A DNA stretch of 64,000 nucleotides from Lutraria lutraria. Lineage: Eukaryota; Mollusca; Bivalvia; Venerida; Mactridae. The notes under the pieces are model-generated. The model ran no database searches, was not told where the DNA came from, and saw nothing but the letters and a program-made list of their open reading frames with translations. The stretch spans positions 13,213,182 through 13,277,181 of the forward strand of contig OZ026847.1 of NCBI GenBank assembly GCA_964023205.1, given 5' to 3'. Both the position numbers and the translations under genes were made by a program. This document shows positions 8,814 through 21,520 of this stretch, piece by piece; position 1 is the stretch's first letter; each line of letters starts with the position of its first letter.

Positions 8814-11800
8814 ATGAAGCAACTGAGAAAGGCTGATTTGTGTTTATGTATAGCAGTTGTATTGGCCGCAGGTAATTATTTTAGTTTGAATTTATCTTCA
8901 ATGCATCAATATTTTGTTCAATACTAAGTAATATTGCATGGTCATTTACATTGTAATATATTTTATCATGGTATCGTTCGAATTGATATGCCACCATATT
9001 TGCTCCGTACTATTGATTTTTTGTCTGTATTTGGCCTTTTATTTGTTTAGATGTAAATCAAAAGTTGTGTTGAATTAACATTTCTTAGCTCGACAATTAG
9101 AATAATATGCAGAATATGGTAAATGATTTGTGTGCAAGTTACTATCATGCACATATCTCTGTAACCACTTATGGGATTGACTTGGAGCTTTATTTAAGTG
9201 TCCAGAGGTATCAGACAAGTTAGATAACTATATTCATCAAAATCATAAATACTGACTGCTTCCTTCTGCATTAGTGAAAAAATATGAAATTATATAACAA
9301 TATTTCTTTGTCTTTTACACTGTTTTATAGACGGCTCTTTTTAAATCTTAAATACTACGCGGATGTTGGGATTGTCTATTAAACAAAAGTTTGTTTACTA
9401 TCAAGCACTGAGAATAGCCGAGCGTGCTGTCCGTGGACAGCGCTTGTTTAAGTATAACTTTACACTTAAACCTTGAAAACCAAAATATACATTTAACTTA
9501 TATTAAGTAAGGTTTTATTACATCTGATATTTCATCGTTTTGGTTTAATGGCGGATTAGCAGCTATCCATATTCGTATCTGTAAGTTATCAAACTCGATT
9601 AATTGTATGTTTGTTCTTAAGCAAACTGTGAAAAATGCACCAGAGGCTGTGAGACTTGCACGGACAATGTCAGCAACGTTACATGCGACTCTTGTTATAA
9701 TGGATTTTGGCTTTCTGAATCTTCATGTTCACTGTTTACACACACGTCTTAATCCTTTCATAATCCATTGATTGGACGGAATATGTAGAAGCTAATCGTA
9801 TTGTATCATTGAATATACTGTTCCAAACGCTAATAACAGCATTGTCATTATTTTATTTATTTGTATTATGTTAAATCACAAATAATTCATTTTTACCCGA
9901 TGGTGATCCTTTAGCATCTTAGGTATAAAGTATGTGATTTAACTATTATCATGCTCAGATGCTTGTTTAATTCTGCGACTACACTAGTTTCGCTGAATTC
10001 TTTTTATCGTAGTACATAAAATTAACAACTGTGAGCAGCTTACATGCATTGACCTCGGTGTCAACTGTGTACATCTAATCATAATGTATTTATTCTTAAG
10101 CTAATAGTGAACAATGTCCTTCGGGCTGTGACACTTGCATAGACAATGTGACATGTAACTCTTGTTATGATGGATTTTGGCTTTCTGGATCTTCATGTAC
10201 GCAGTGTTCTAACAATTGTGCCACTTGTCTATCTTCGTCTTTCTGTGATACGTGCAAGCCTGGATATTATTGGCCTCATACAAACTGTATGTCAGAATGT
10301 TCAAGAGACTGCTTGAATAGTGAATGTGACGATACTAGTGGTATATGTACAACGTGTCATAGTGATCGTTATGGTGATTACTGCAATAAGGATTGTACAC
10401 TTTGTAAGAATGAGAAATGTAATAATACCGGTTGTGTAGACGGTTGTAAAACTGGATATTATGAACACAGAAGTCAATATTTGCTCGACTGTTTAAATTG
10501 TTCTACAAATTGTTTATCATGCCAGAGTCTGTACGTTTGCGAGTCGTGTAAAGATGGATATTATTTGAGAGATTATGGTGCTAGCATATCTTGTATAAAG
10601 TGTAATACTAACTGTGCAAAGTGCACAGATAATTACAGTTGCTTGCTCTGTGAAGCTGGCAATTACGGAATGAATTGTGAATACAACTGTTCAGACACCG
10701 TACATAATTGTACAGTTTGCAGTGGAAATCGTTGGGAAAATATGACATGCCAACAATGTGAACATGGTATGGTTTTATACAATAATACATGCAAGACAGC
10801 TCCAGGAGGTAGTTGTCCAACTAATTGTGCAATCTGCGCGCATAATAACCTGTGTATTTCATGTAAGACTGGATGGTATGGCTCACTTTGTAATAAATAT
10901 TGTGGTGATGAAATAGATAATTGCATCGAATGTATTGAAAACATCTCCGGAATATTGACATGTACATTGTGCCCTGATCAATATACATTACTGCATGGTG
11001 ATTGTATTTTATCAACAACGGCATCGGTATCGAACACGCTACAACCAACAGACTGGACATTTTCAAATAAATTGACTACGTCAACAGCCATAAATACGCA
11101 TCTACCAAAGTCACCTACAGGTTAGGACAATTTAATATTCTGTCGCAAAATATTATATGCTGTAAGGCAAAACATTTAAAAAGTATAAACGATATATTTT
11201 TCTACAGACATTATTCCAAATGAATGAGAAGTCTCTCTTTGTTATTATTGGTGGATGTGTGTATTAATGTGATATAGTACACGGATAATTTACTTCTTCC
11301 ACTCGTACCACTGCAGTTCCTTTGTTTTGTGTATCGATGCAGTGACAATTAATGTTTTGATGAGGTATATTTGGCACATAATTATTACACTCATAGACCT
11401 GTAATTATATAGCATTGTGCTCAACTTGAGCGCATAACACTTCGAGAATAAATTATGTGTTACTTAACAATCATTATTGTATGAATGGTACCAATTATTC
11501 TGAAATCTCATACAAGTAAATATGTTTTCATAAGCTTTAATTCATTTGTAGGTTCTATTACACCTTTAGCCTCTACGACAGAAAGTATAGAAAACTTCCA
11601 TCCAAACTCATTCCTTATTGGACTTTTCTCTGGCTTTGGAATCAGTATTTGTACCATATTACTGACTGGTCTTGTATGCACATTGAGAAGGTGCGGGGAT
11701 TTTTTGTCGTATCACTTATGACTTTTAATTAACAATTATAGTACAAGTTCAACATAAGTAAGCCAAATATTCCCATTACATGATTGTGCAATCCGTCTTA

Positions 11801-13114
11801 ATGCACATGATATTATTACAAGCATAGTCCATTATGACAATTAGCAGCACACATATTTACAAAGAAACATTATCACATCAAACACCCAATCTATCCATAT
11901 ACACATATAGCACAAAAGTGGACAAACATTGTATTTACAAAAGCACCAAAGAAATATATTCCAGACTTCCGCCTTGGAATAAAAAGGAGAAAAATCGACT
12001 TGGCGTTTACGGGACACTCTTTTTTTCTTCCGTTATGTTTCACGGCAGTCTTTTGATTCATCGATATAACATAAAGCTAATGTCGCATTTAGAAACAATT
12101 GATATGCAATTATAACATGTTATACATGGAACTCCTCCTGTTTATAAAGTATACTGATTCCTTAATCGATATAATTATGTATATTTTTTTTTAGAAAAAG
12201 TATCTAAAGTATTTCAATCTGCTTAATATCTCAGGTTACGTTGTTCAATATACTTACTCATATATACAATGAACTCATTTTAATGCAACCTCAATATTAT
12301 GTCTTTACATGGGGTTGCCTTAATCACAGTGTTTTTAATTAATCAAGAACTTCGCCATATACTTCATTGATTCTAAAAATGATGCAAAAGTAAATTTAAA
12401 AATTGACAACTGTGTTACTTTCTAGAAAACAATTACACCGTGCCGACGATTCAGGAAGTTCTCCTGGTCAAATGGGGCCATTCTATGAAAACACAAGCCT
12501 TAGGGATATAGAATCACGACAAGAGTCCAAACAACAATTGACTAATCTTGATAATAATATTGATGACATGCGGCAAACGCCTATAGATGGTGAAAGAGTG
12601 TCAGCAATTGAGATCCCATCAACTTCAAATGATGATCAACACGACTACTCTAGTCTGGCCATATGTCAAGACGAACATGTATACAAAGGTATCGGGCATA
12701 AAGTTATCTCTCTATTGACAGACTAACCAAACTACTATTGAATCTCATTGTCATTTCGGCCTTGTTAAAAAACGAATAATGATGCTTTTGTCATCTGAAG
12801 CATTTTAGCCATTAACTGACTAAAATAGTAAACTATTATTTGAACAAATGCTTAATGATTACATCTTCTGTTATTTATTGCCCGCAGATATAAACATTAA
12901 GCTTGAAACTGCTAATAACTGACGGTTTTTGTTGTTGTTGATTTTGTTGTTTGTTCTTAATTTTGATGTTGCCTTTGTTGTCATTGTTGTTAATTTTGAT
13001 GTTGTGTTTATTGTTATTGTTATAATTCGTATTGTTGTCCTTGTTGTTGTTTTTATGTTATTCCTCACCTGATGAGTATATTTATTTGGTATTTCAGACT
13101 TGAAGTCCATGTAA
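8814..13114 (+). CDS. Receptor A: EGF-like ectodomain with ITAM-like tail
   Basis: Spliced model: 8814-8871, 10101-11120, 11552-11690, 12426-12688, 13098-13114, with phases 1,1,2,1. It totals 1,497 nt and 498 aa. Exon 1 is a signal peptide ending VVLAA. Exon 2 alone encodes a cysteine-rich ectodomain of MEGF/scavenger-receptor-F style (CxxGYYG, CxxCxxG repeats) followed by a Ser/Thr stalk. Exon 3 gives one membrane helix (about 380-403) with GxxxG and a basic stop. The tail has FYENT (Y426, a pYxN docking motif) and YSSL-x8-YKDL (Y480, Y492), which matches the ITAM consensus, the second YxxL being completed by the last exon. Draper/MEGF10 engulfment receptors are the nearest known plan. A role in recognising particles or microbes is inferred. 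The ligand is unknown. Confidence 0.85.
9622..9752 (+). pseudogene. Duplicated first EGF exon of receptor A, stopped early
   Basis: After a good acceptor (ttcttaag) this stretch reads in the phase set by exon 1 and matches the first ~35 residues of exon 2 (ANCEKC...YNGFWLSESSC). It then diverges and hits TAA at 9750-9752. It is an older partial copy of the exon. Spliced to exon 1 it would give a secreted peptide of about 62 residues, so it is either a relic or an alternative terminal exon. Confidence 0.65.
12925..13065. repeat. TTG-rich simple repeat in the last intron of receptor A
   Basis: Irregular GTT/TTG microsatellite-like sequence occupies the intron before the terminal coding exon. 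The long minus-strand frame across it (Thr/Asn-rich) is a product of the repeat. Confidence 0.7.
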
Positions 13115-13425
13115 AGATACATAATATGTATTGTTGTCGCATGAATAACCAGGATGCAGATTCGTCAATTGACATTTAATACCAATATAAACTGAAACCT
13201 CAAACTTAATGACTAGCGGCTCCAAGAAGATTCCATATGCAGCATGTTCGGTCTCTGCAGGTAGGCCGAGTTCCACACTCGAAAAAGGAATGCACGATAC
13301 CATCGTAGAATCAAAAGAGATACAATTATCTTATTTCAAAATGGACACCATTAATTACATTGTTGTATGCAAGACTCTTTGATTTTTGACAGGCCTTCAG
13401 GTGCTTTGTGGACAAGATAAATAAA
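13115..13425 (+). other. 3' UTR of receptor A
   Basis: Non-coding sequence follows the TAA of receptor A. The first AATAAA on this strand is at 13420-13425, a candidate polyadenylation signal. Confidence 0.5.
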
Positions 13426-13576
13426 CTGAAATGTTTTTGGAATATTTAGTAGAAAAAGGTATGCTCACTTATATTCACTTTTTGGGTTTTTTAATAAATG
13501 TATTTACATTGTTATTTACATGTCGTTTGTTCCTCGATTAGACGGTATAACATCCATTTTGATTTATACGGTGCAT

Positions 13577-13910
13577 GGCTCCAGATAAGGGACGTATGTG
13601 CGTAAATACGCATTAGTTTTCCCGAAATACGCATAAAAATATATCTAGAGCGTACCAATACGCACTTAAAATCCCGGGTACTCGTTTTACTCGATTAAAA
13701 TGCGTAACTGTCAAATTAAAAGTATTATCTGTGACTATAGTGATTTAATTGAACATTTTGAATAAGGCAAATGTATAGTACGTATATAAGCTACATGTAC
13801 ATTCTTCACTGGATGCAAAACAAGTTCATAAATTAAATATAGAAGAACACAAAACTGCAAAGTACATTTAAAAGGTAAAATACCCCTTTCCAAAATATTC
13901 ATCTGGAGCC
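13577..13910. mobile_element. Foldback/MITE-like element, 334 bp
   Basis: Perfect 10-bp inverted termini, GGCTCCAGAT (13577-13586) and ATCTGGAGCC (13901-13910), flank an AT-rich interior with several 'acgca/tgcgt' motifs and no coding frame. This fits a non-autonomous DNA transposon. The family is unknown. Confidence 0.5.
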
Positions 13911-15416
13911 CTGATACGGCGTCTTCATATAAAATATCTAAAAACTTTCTAATAGTAAAATCAATCTGGGACTAAGTTAAACACATAGACACAATCTCTA
14001 CGTCCTTGTTTCGGCTTACCATACAGACCATATTTGTTTCTGGCAATCCTAGACCTGTTTTTGTCTCGGTAATGAGTTCCTTGTCGTTACTTTAAAAGTA
14101 TATCTCCTAACTACAGATAACTATCTACCTATTATCATTCCCGGTCGTACATTGTTTAACCTAACCCATACTAGTACACTTGATATGTTCGCGTGTATGC
14201 ATGTGATTGCGATTGTCCTTTTATTCAACAGCTCTTAAAATTATGTTGATTCAAATTTCATGACAAAGTTTTGAACTAGCACTTACTTGACTTAATGTTA
14301 CTTGATACAAACACATCTTCAGAAAAAGACAACAACGCAAACGTCATATTTACAAAGTGAGCTAACTCATGAAATAAGTCCCGTAGCAAAGTAATTAGAT
14401 GTGTATAACCTTCCACTGATATAACAATAACTGTCAAGAAAATGCGAAATCCGTACGGCTGAGAAATGGGAAGCAACCGTGGAAACAAAATACGTTTATT
14501 GAAGCATCTGTTTTCTCCCTTATTGTCAAAGCCTTCGTCCGAATGATTAATCTGGTTCCTAGCTTCAAGTAACTTTGTGAAAAAAGGGGCAGGTACTCCA
14601 GACTACCGGATAATATGAATATCATAGGTTCCCTTAACGACTATTACAATAAAACAACCATCTCAGTATAACTTATTTCCGGGCTGGTTTTCTTCAGTGG
14701 TCTCTCAGTTGCTCGACCTCGCTGAGACCGACAGATCAGTTCCGGGTTTCTGGAGTTCTATACATGTACTTCCGAAGACAAACTCTATGACACAGAGTTA
14801 TTCCCGTTGTCGTGAAGTACAATTCTTATAATTCACTGCCATTTTATTTATTGATCTGTATTACTCAATTCAAAAAGCTGATATAGGCCTTTAAATTCAT
14901 GTACATGACTTTAGGTATCCCCCGTTGTCTAGTCGTTCACAAAGCTGGTTAGCTTTGTTGTTAATCATTGTTGTCATGGTTACCCCCCCCCTCCTCCCCC
15001 TCTTCACCATTTGTTCTGTATTCCCTGCTTGATTTAACTTGATGAAGAAATTCTAAAACCTTTTGAGTGTCCCACAGGTGGTCTTAGTAGTGTGTAAACT
15101 GGTTCCCGCTCCATGTTGTAGTGCACCAAAGTACAGACAGAGTGAACGGGAACCAGTGAAGATACAAATTTCAAACAATTACTTTATCACCATCTAGCAA
15201 TTTCCAAAAATGTCGAGCATAAAATTAACATGATGTTAATACTAATATACTTTAACCAAGGTATCTGCTTAGAGTCTGATTTCTTTTTATTAAAAAATTA
15301 AATTGATAAGTTTCGGAAAGTATTTTAAAATGTGCATATAATTACTGATAATTATCAAGTCGTGAGTATATCTACTACTGTTTTTAAAGCTATGTTTCTC
15401 ATTCGGATTTGCATAC
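13911..15416. other. Intergenic region, no gene seen
   Basis: This is AT-rich sequence with short chance frames only. A C-tract (near 14984-15000) and a few T/A runs are present. I looked here for the missing terminal exon of the minus-strand DUF4806-like gene and did not find it. Confidence 0.5.
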
Positions 15417-16895
15417 CAATGCTTTCATGGTATCCTGGTCTTTGATGTCCTGTTCCAGTTCTAGAAGCTTTATCACAGAGGTAACGGGCAGGGACTGCTG
15501 GATCTGGCCATCAAATGCATCTGGAGTGGCTGCTGGGGTCTGTATTCTTTCCTCCAGGATTTTGATGTGCCTGGTGTTCTGCTTCACTCCCTCCTTGATG
15601 TCCACCAACAGTTCGATGGTTTTCTTCTCAAAAGCTGAATATCAAAAAAAAAACATTCCTTTATCTCATTTCAAGGTCAACTGAGATTTCTATAATTTCA
15701 TTTTACAACTAAAATTGCAGGAATTAAGTGTATGCTTGACAGATAAAACTTATTCTAGACAAAGAACATTGTTACTGTTCATGTATATAACAAAAATGTA
15801 TGAAGTGTTTGTAAGTAATTCTTTTCTGTGAAGATATAGAGCTACTATCAACTAATTTGGAAATGTTACTGCCTGTCACATGCATGTACCTGAAACAGTT
15901 GACTTTGACGTTGGTGTCCCAGTTGACCTTGATGGTGTACCAGTTGACTTTGACGTTGGTGTCCCAGTTGACCTTGATAATGGTGTACCAGTTGACCTTG
16001 ATGATGGCGAACCAAAAAGAAACCGTGGTTTTTCAAAGAAGATGGAAGTTTCTTCAACATTAAATATTGGTGGACGAGGTAAAGGTGGCATGTTGGGAAG
16101 ATCTTGAGATGTCTTCAACTTCTTGCGTGGTGAAACTCTACGGCTAGGACTTGGTGGAATCATCTGATCATCTGATTAGGAATCAGACAACTCCATTTTG
16201 GTCTGCAATGAAAAAGTAAACAGCTATACATGTATGATGAATAGTACATTGCACAGATTTTTAATTGGCAATTTAATAAGTTGATCTTGCCTGCATATGC
16301 TGTCTTTGACTCTGGTAATACTTCAACAGTAGTATTGAAACATTTGAGAGGTTAAGTAAGAATGTTAGTTTACACCACATGAATGTAGTCATCTAAGGTT
16401 ACCCAAATACATTCATATGAGGAGAACTGAATATGCTTACTGATTTCAGTGTATCGGTTCTTTTAATTTCATAAATTCTAAGATCTGCATGAACAACATA
16501 CAAAAGGCAAAACTAATTTGAATACTATGAATAATGAAACACATAAATCCGTATCAGATTCAGAGTCAGACTCAGAATTGGAAACTGAAAGTGATGGCTG
16601 ACCACAATTTTCGTGCTCATCATCTTCAAATGGTATATGTATGTTTGACGCAGATGACAGACTTTCAGGGTTATCAATTTCACCATCAAAAGACAGGTCA
16701 TGAGACAAATTTGTTTGAGAGTCATGGTATAATGAGTCATCACAACTTGTATCACTACCATTTGAAATTTGGAAAATTATCAGTCTCCAAGTCTTGCAGG
16801 TGATTAACTATATTTGAACGCACCCTTCTCCTGAAAGTCCAGTAAGATTCATCAGGTCTAGCTCTCTTTGACATACTAGCAGTGGAATCAAAACT
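15417..16895 (-). pseudogene. DUF4806-like protein gene, broken or incomplete
   Basis: Minus-strand coding pieces appear in order. An N-terminal basic piece (MSKRARPDESYWTFRRRV) is near 16757-16872. A Ser/Asp-rich acidic piece lies about 16,540-16,760. A Pro-rich exon, about 15890-16163 (high end at 16163 or 16171), carries STGTP repeats. An exon at 15417-15634 reads DIKEGVKQNTRHIKILEERI then LPVTSVIKLLELEQDIKDQD, resembling the start of DUF4806. Splice sites of the last two exons are good (acceptors ATTCAG and TAATCAG; donors GTACATG and GTATGC). Two faults appear: the basic and acidic pieces are in different frames with a stop at about 16755, and no exon completes the DUF4806 domain downstream. 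The function of this family is unknown. It may be transposon-derived. Confidence 0.5.
15895..16010 (-). repeat. Short tandem repeat encoding STGTP units
   Basis: Imperfect repeats of about 24-33 bp (caacttggtgtcc-like on the plus strand) encode RSTGTP/KSTGTP on the minus strand inside the Pro-rich exon of the DUF4806-like gene. Confidence 0.7.
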
Positions 16896-16899
16896 ATTT

Positions 16900-18050
16900 T
16901 GTTTGTGTAACAGTAATTGCTTAAAGATACGCGTCACAGATTGAGTAGATTGAATAATCAAATTTTGTTTACAAATCTTATTGTTTAGATGGTAAAATAT
17001 TAAATCCTTATTTCACTTAAAAATAACAGACCCGATGGGTAGCTAGGTTACAGTATAGCCTGAACTTATATAGTCTTGACTGAAATTTCTTTCTGATACC
17101 GACAAGTTTATACTAGCAATCAAAGGCAGTCGCTTGTCCTTAAGTGAAATGTTCAAACTGTTGACTGAAATGTTGCCTTAATCTTGAACTCAAGTAAGTC
17201 TGCTATTAAGTAAGATTCTCAACTTAAACTGATAAAGATCTTCACATTATATACTTACAGTATTACATGTATATGGTAACATTCATTCATTAATTAGGTC
17301 TAATGATACAATATGCATTGACCAACAATTCCAATACAACTACCGTAATCTGAATACTACAGAAAATCAAGAAATTCAATGCCAATGGTCAGTGTCAACA
17401 AAGCTAAACATTTTTTTCATTTTCGCAGATCTTTGAATGATCTTCTCTTTAAAATTTAAAGGTAACCAAGTTTGCATGATAAGAGAGCAACCTATAACTG
17501 AAAATCAATAAATAATAATAAATACTCAAAACAAATATCAAGATGCAGATGAAATTAGAACCAACAACTTTGTTAAAAATGCATGCACTATCTTCATTAA
17601 TTACGTAATTGAGATGCAACATTGACAGAAACAAACTGTGTTCATTGTAACATTGACTCTGAATTTTGACGTCCAGTTACATAATGTTGTCTAAAATGAA
17701 GACAGGCTGCATTTATTATTTCTACCACTTCTGTTGATCTTTCAGCAGCATACATTTTTATTTGGTAATTTTGCCACGAACTTTGTAAAAAATGCCATCT
17801 TTAGTCAATTAATGAAAGATTTAAAATCAAATGTAACTGAGACTCCAAACAAAACAATGGAAATCGGTAAGGAATGGTGTCACTGTTACGTATTCGTAAA
17901 TATGAACACGGCACATACACGCGCTACGGACATAATACCCATTAACTATGTTTATATGCATAAGCATATATATAAGACACATCAACTTATGCCATAAAAT
18001 TGAATAGAATAAGCCCATTTTAAAACTATAGGGACGTAACTCCCACTACA
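16900..18050. other. Probable 5' intron of the DUF4806-like gene
   Basis: No coding region is supported. It lies between a candidate minus-strand first exon (around 18,056-18,120) and the first coding piece near 16,870. The short frames here have no domain or splice support. Confidence 0.4.
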
Positions 18051-18055
18051 AAACT

Positions 18056-18150
18056 TACCCCTGCTTCGCGGGCTCCGCCATAATGTCGCTGCTACACAAT
18101 AACTGCGCGCGCTGTGAAATACCTTACGCGTGACGTCATTGGCTACGTTT
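18056..18150 (-). promoter_or_regulatory. CRE plus CCAAT promoter and first exon, minus strand
   Basis: A GC- and CpG-rich island in AT-rich surroundings holds a palindromic CRE, TGACGTCA (18131-18138), overlapping an inverted CCAAT (ATTGG, 18138-18142). Reading the minus strand, about 75 bp of GC-rich sequence follow and then a strong donor, CAGGGGTAAGT near 18,056. This fits the promoter and untranslated first exon of the DUF4806-like gene. Confidence 0.55.
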
Positions 18151-18841
18151 CACACAGAGAAAGTTTGTAGCTTTACACACTGATTTATTATTAATTTGTG
18201 ACGTAACATTTAAGACACGATTGTTTTATGAAAATTTTCAGATGATCAATACACGTTTTCTAAATATTTGTCGGAATATTTTGTCTAACCAACTGTAATT
18301 CGGACCGTAATAAAATCGATAACAGGCCATTCGATACATATATGCAGTGTCTTTTTGACCCAACGCATGACAGTTAGAGACGTAACTTGATTTGACACGA
18401 AATGTTACGTCACATTTTTTACAGACAAAATTCCATTTTTTTCGGAAATAAAATCTGCCTAAGTCTTATTTGGCCTATTGACTTTGGAAAATAAATCGTT
18501 TTTCAACAGAAGAAACCTCAGTAGCAACAAAATTATAAAGTGTTGGTGAAATTAATATGAATCTCCAGACCCATTGTGCTGCCATGTTCATCATTTGTCT
18601 AACAAAACTGAGGGATTTCACTAAAAAATAACTTTTTTTTTTTTTAAAGAATTGTATAATGATAATGAAATGAAAATGTTTTACAAAGTCGACAATATGC
18701 TATCAGTGTTGATCATTTTTTAATTATGATTATCATTATCATCATTATATCATTATCCAATCTATCATTTGTATTGTAATTATTATTATCATCATCATTA
18801 TAATAACCACCATCATCGATCACCATTATATTTTATGAAAG
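18150..18841. other. Non-coding stretch with ATC/ATT simple repeat
   Basis: No gene is seen. A degenerate ATC/ATT-rich microsatellite lies at about 18,720-18,835, just left of the foldback element. Confidence 0.5.
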
Positions 18842-19049
18842 TGCTGACATTGGGCCAACATTGGCCCAATGTCATCACAAAATGGTTGGCACTTATATGT
18901 TGAGACGATGTTCGGCCAACGATTTTCAACAACGATTTACCAACAGTTTGACAAACAATGTTGGGCCAACGCAGGGCCAACGTCACATCGCCAACGGTGA
19001 CATTGCGCCAACGGTACAACCATAAGCCAACGTTGGCCCAATGTCAGCA
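18842..19049. mobile_element. Foldback element rich in GGCCAACG, 208 bp
   Basis: Perfect 18-bp inverted termini, TGCTGACATTGGGCCAAC (18842-18859) and its complement (19032-19049), enclose many short copies of GGCCAACG/CGTTGGCC. Such elements are common in marine invertebrates. Here it is non-autonomous, and the short frames across it are by-products of the repeat. Confidence 0.7.
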
Positions 19050-20901
19050 TGCTGACTGGGCACCCACCGACCCACAGGCTACCGGCGTCCGAAGGCCCCA
19101 ACATACCCTCTACTACCCAGGAATTCTTTTACACACTGAAACACTGCTCATATATTATGTTTATAAGAAAAAAAGTTTCAACAATTTTTTTTTCACCATA
19201 TAGGTCTTTGACTATATATATATATAGTACAGGTATAGAACTCCTGGGCTCAGAAATTACACCGGTCGTGTTCATCAGGGTCCTGTTGTAACAATTCTGA
19301 ACCGATTCTTAAAAGCCTGGTCTTATTCGACCCAGAAATATTTTTTCTTTAACCACCATCCAATCTTATATCCATAATATTGCTCTGAACTTGAACAAAA
19401 AGCCCTTCAACTTACAAAAAGTACGTCTCGACATCGAAGAGCTACGTTTGTTTTCATTAGCTACAGAGTAAATTTCTTTATTCCTTCGTAATTACATACA
19501 TATAATCCGGTGTAAATCGAAAGAAAATCAAATTTGTTATCACTCACCACCGACGAATCATTCATTGGATGGATACCTAAGGCATTACGATCCATTATTT
19601 GACGACTCAACTTGAAAGTTCTCTTCGGCAAAATGACTACTAAAGGTGAAGGTTGCCACACCTCCAAAGATGACCAATCGTTGAGACTTACCTTACCGGT
19701 ATGGGCGCGAAAATGGTACGGCGGTTATACTTTGCATAAAGGAGGCAGAGGGGCCGGTATATGCCTATAAAACGCTGTGGATTAAAATAACCCCTCCCCT
19801 ATTAACTTTTTTGTTTCTGGTTGGATATTAATAATTTTGATATCATATTAAAGCTAACGTTCTGTACTTTTAGCATATGTAAATAGGTACAGAAATCCGT
19901 AAATTGTTTTTATGCATTTAATTCTGGTTAAAGATAGGTAAAATTCTTCTTTTTTATCACAGAATGTTGTGTTCGGAAAACATGGCCCCTATCTTAACTT
20001 TTTTATTTCAAAATATATATTTTTTTAAGATTAATACTGTTTGGAACCATAAGCTCTCTAGTTTTTAAAACTGTAATATGAGTTATTCAATATACAATGC
20101 AGCCTCTCTGTACAGCGTTACCACTCATTTGAGCAGAAGCCTCCCTTGCAATTTAGGTTATAAGTATTTATAAATTGTTCATATAAACGTATCATTTGTC
20201 GACATAATTTTTGGCCAAATTTTTGTATAAATCTTTCCACCGCTATCATATAACTAAATAAGTTTATAATACGCTAAAAAATAAGAGCTTGCTCAAACAA
20301 ACTGTTCATAGTATTTTTCCGATGATCGTTCTTTGAGAAATGTATACCAAGGTATGTAAAGTTGTCGACAAGTTCGTTTTAAAGTACTCATTTACTATTA
20401 TTATAACTAACTGATTAGATAGATTATATGACACATAGTTAAACGATATGATTTTTATTTCCATAAAATACATGATATCATTACGATAATTCAATTCAGG
20501 AACCAGTCAATGACATACAAAGACACAATATCTAAGACTCTTGAAATAATATAACACAGTCAAATAAATAAAGTATCTTTAATGAAAAGTATTGCTTCAC
20601 ATCGATATAAATTTAGTCATATCTTTGGAAAGAAATGATACCGTTTTGTTTCGCTTAATTTGGGACAACTATACAGTAGATGTTCACGAAATATTGTGGA
20701 TAGACAGATTACAATATTCACTCAAGTACATGTGAGATAAAATAACGATGAAAAAATAATATGTTTGATAGTCGTTTCTTCTATTTGATGAATACCAACC
20801 AATATATTTGTGTTCAAAGTATGGTGCCAGTCAGGGAACTCATCACTGATCATCTTATTGTCACACATAAGTTTAGCATGGTAACTTATTTGCACGTTAC
20901 T
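19050..20901. other. Intergenic region with a possible minus-strand first exon near 19.7 kb
   Basis: Mostly AT-rich and non-coding. Around 19,690-19,720 the minus strand has an E2F-like TTTCGCGCC in a small GC-rich patch and then the donor AAGGTAAGT. This could be a first exon, but no downstream coding exon was tied to it. Nothing else is supported. Confidence 0.35.
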
Positions 20902-21520
20902 CGTAGTATTTGATTGTTTTGTGCTTTTAAGCGCATCAGTCTAGCTTCTGATATCTCCTTGGGAAAATCCCTATCAATCGAATAGCCTGGACACATTTTC
21001 AATGTTTTTGCATTTGAAAGTATAAACTCTTCAGCACCAGAATGGATAAAGTTTGCAATAATTGGTCTTGGTGATCGTTGATTGCTCCGCCTGACACCAA
21101 GCCGATGTGCACGGGAAATTTACATGTCTTCCGTGTCCAACTGCATTTTATTTGCCCAAAATCATACACTTGAGGGGTTCAGTTAGCGTTTTTACTTTCA
21201 TTAATCCCACGGAATATCAGATTGTTGCGGCGTCCACGCGCTTCGATATCAATGGACTTGTATGTCAATGTTTTTAGAAGGGATGATTGTTGATTGGTAG
21301 CATCCACAATATTGTTGATTTTATTGCACATATGTTTGTAGAAGCGATCTGAATTTGTAATGTGTTTATGTGTATTGGCTTGATCTATCTTCAGGTTAAA
21401 AATTTGGAGTCCATATCAGCTGATTCAAACAATGGATTTGTACATACAGAAGTATAATTTCTTTTTCGTTTGTTTGTTGAAGCGTACTCCCAATATTTTG
21501 GACAAGATCTACTTGTGAGA
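20902..21520 (-). pseudogene. Decayed LINE ORF1-like remnant
   Basis: Minus-strand pieces read like the ORF1 protein of L1/Tx1-type LINEs. A coiled-coil-like part comes first, then IEARGRRNNLIFRGINES, then AHRLGVRRSNQRSPRPIIANF and PKEISEARLMRL, in the usual order. Stops (one after the GINES piece) and frame changes break it. It is an old inactive copy with no reverse transcriptase nearby. Confidence 0.6.

Noticed and set aside
12871..13122. Thr/Asn-rich minus-strand frame
   Set aside because: Produced by the TTG microsatellite in the last intron of receptor A.
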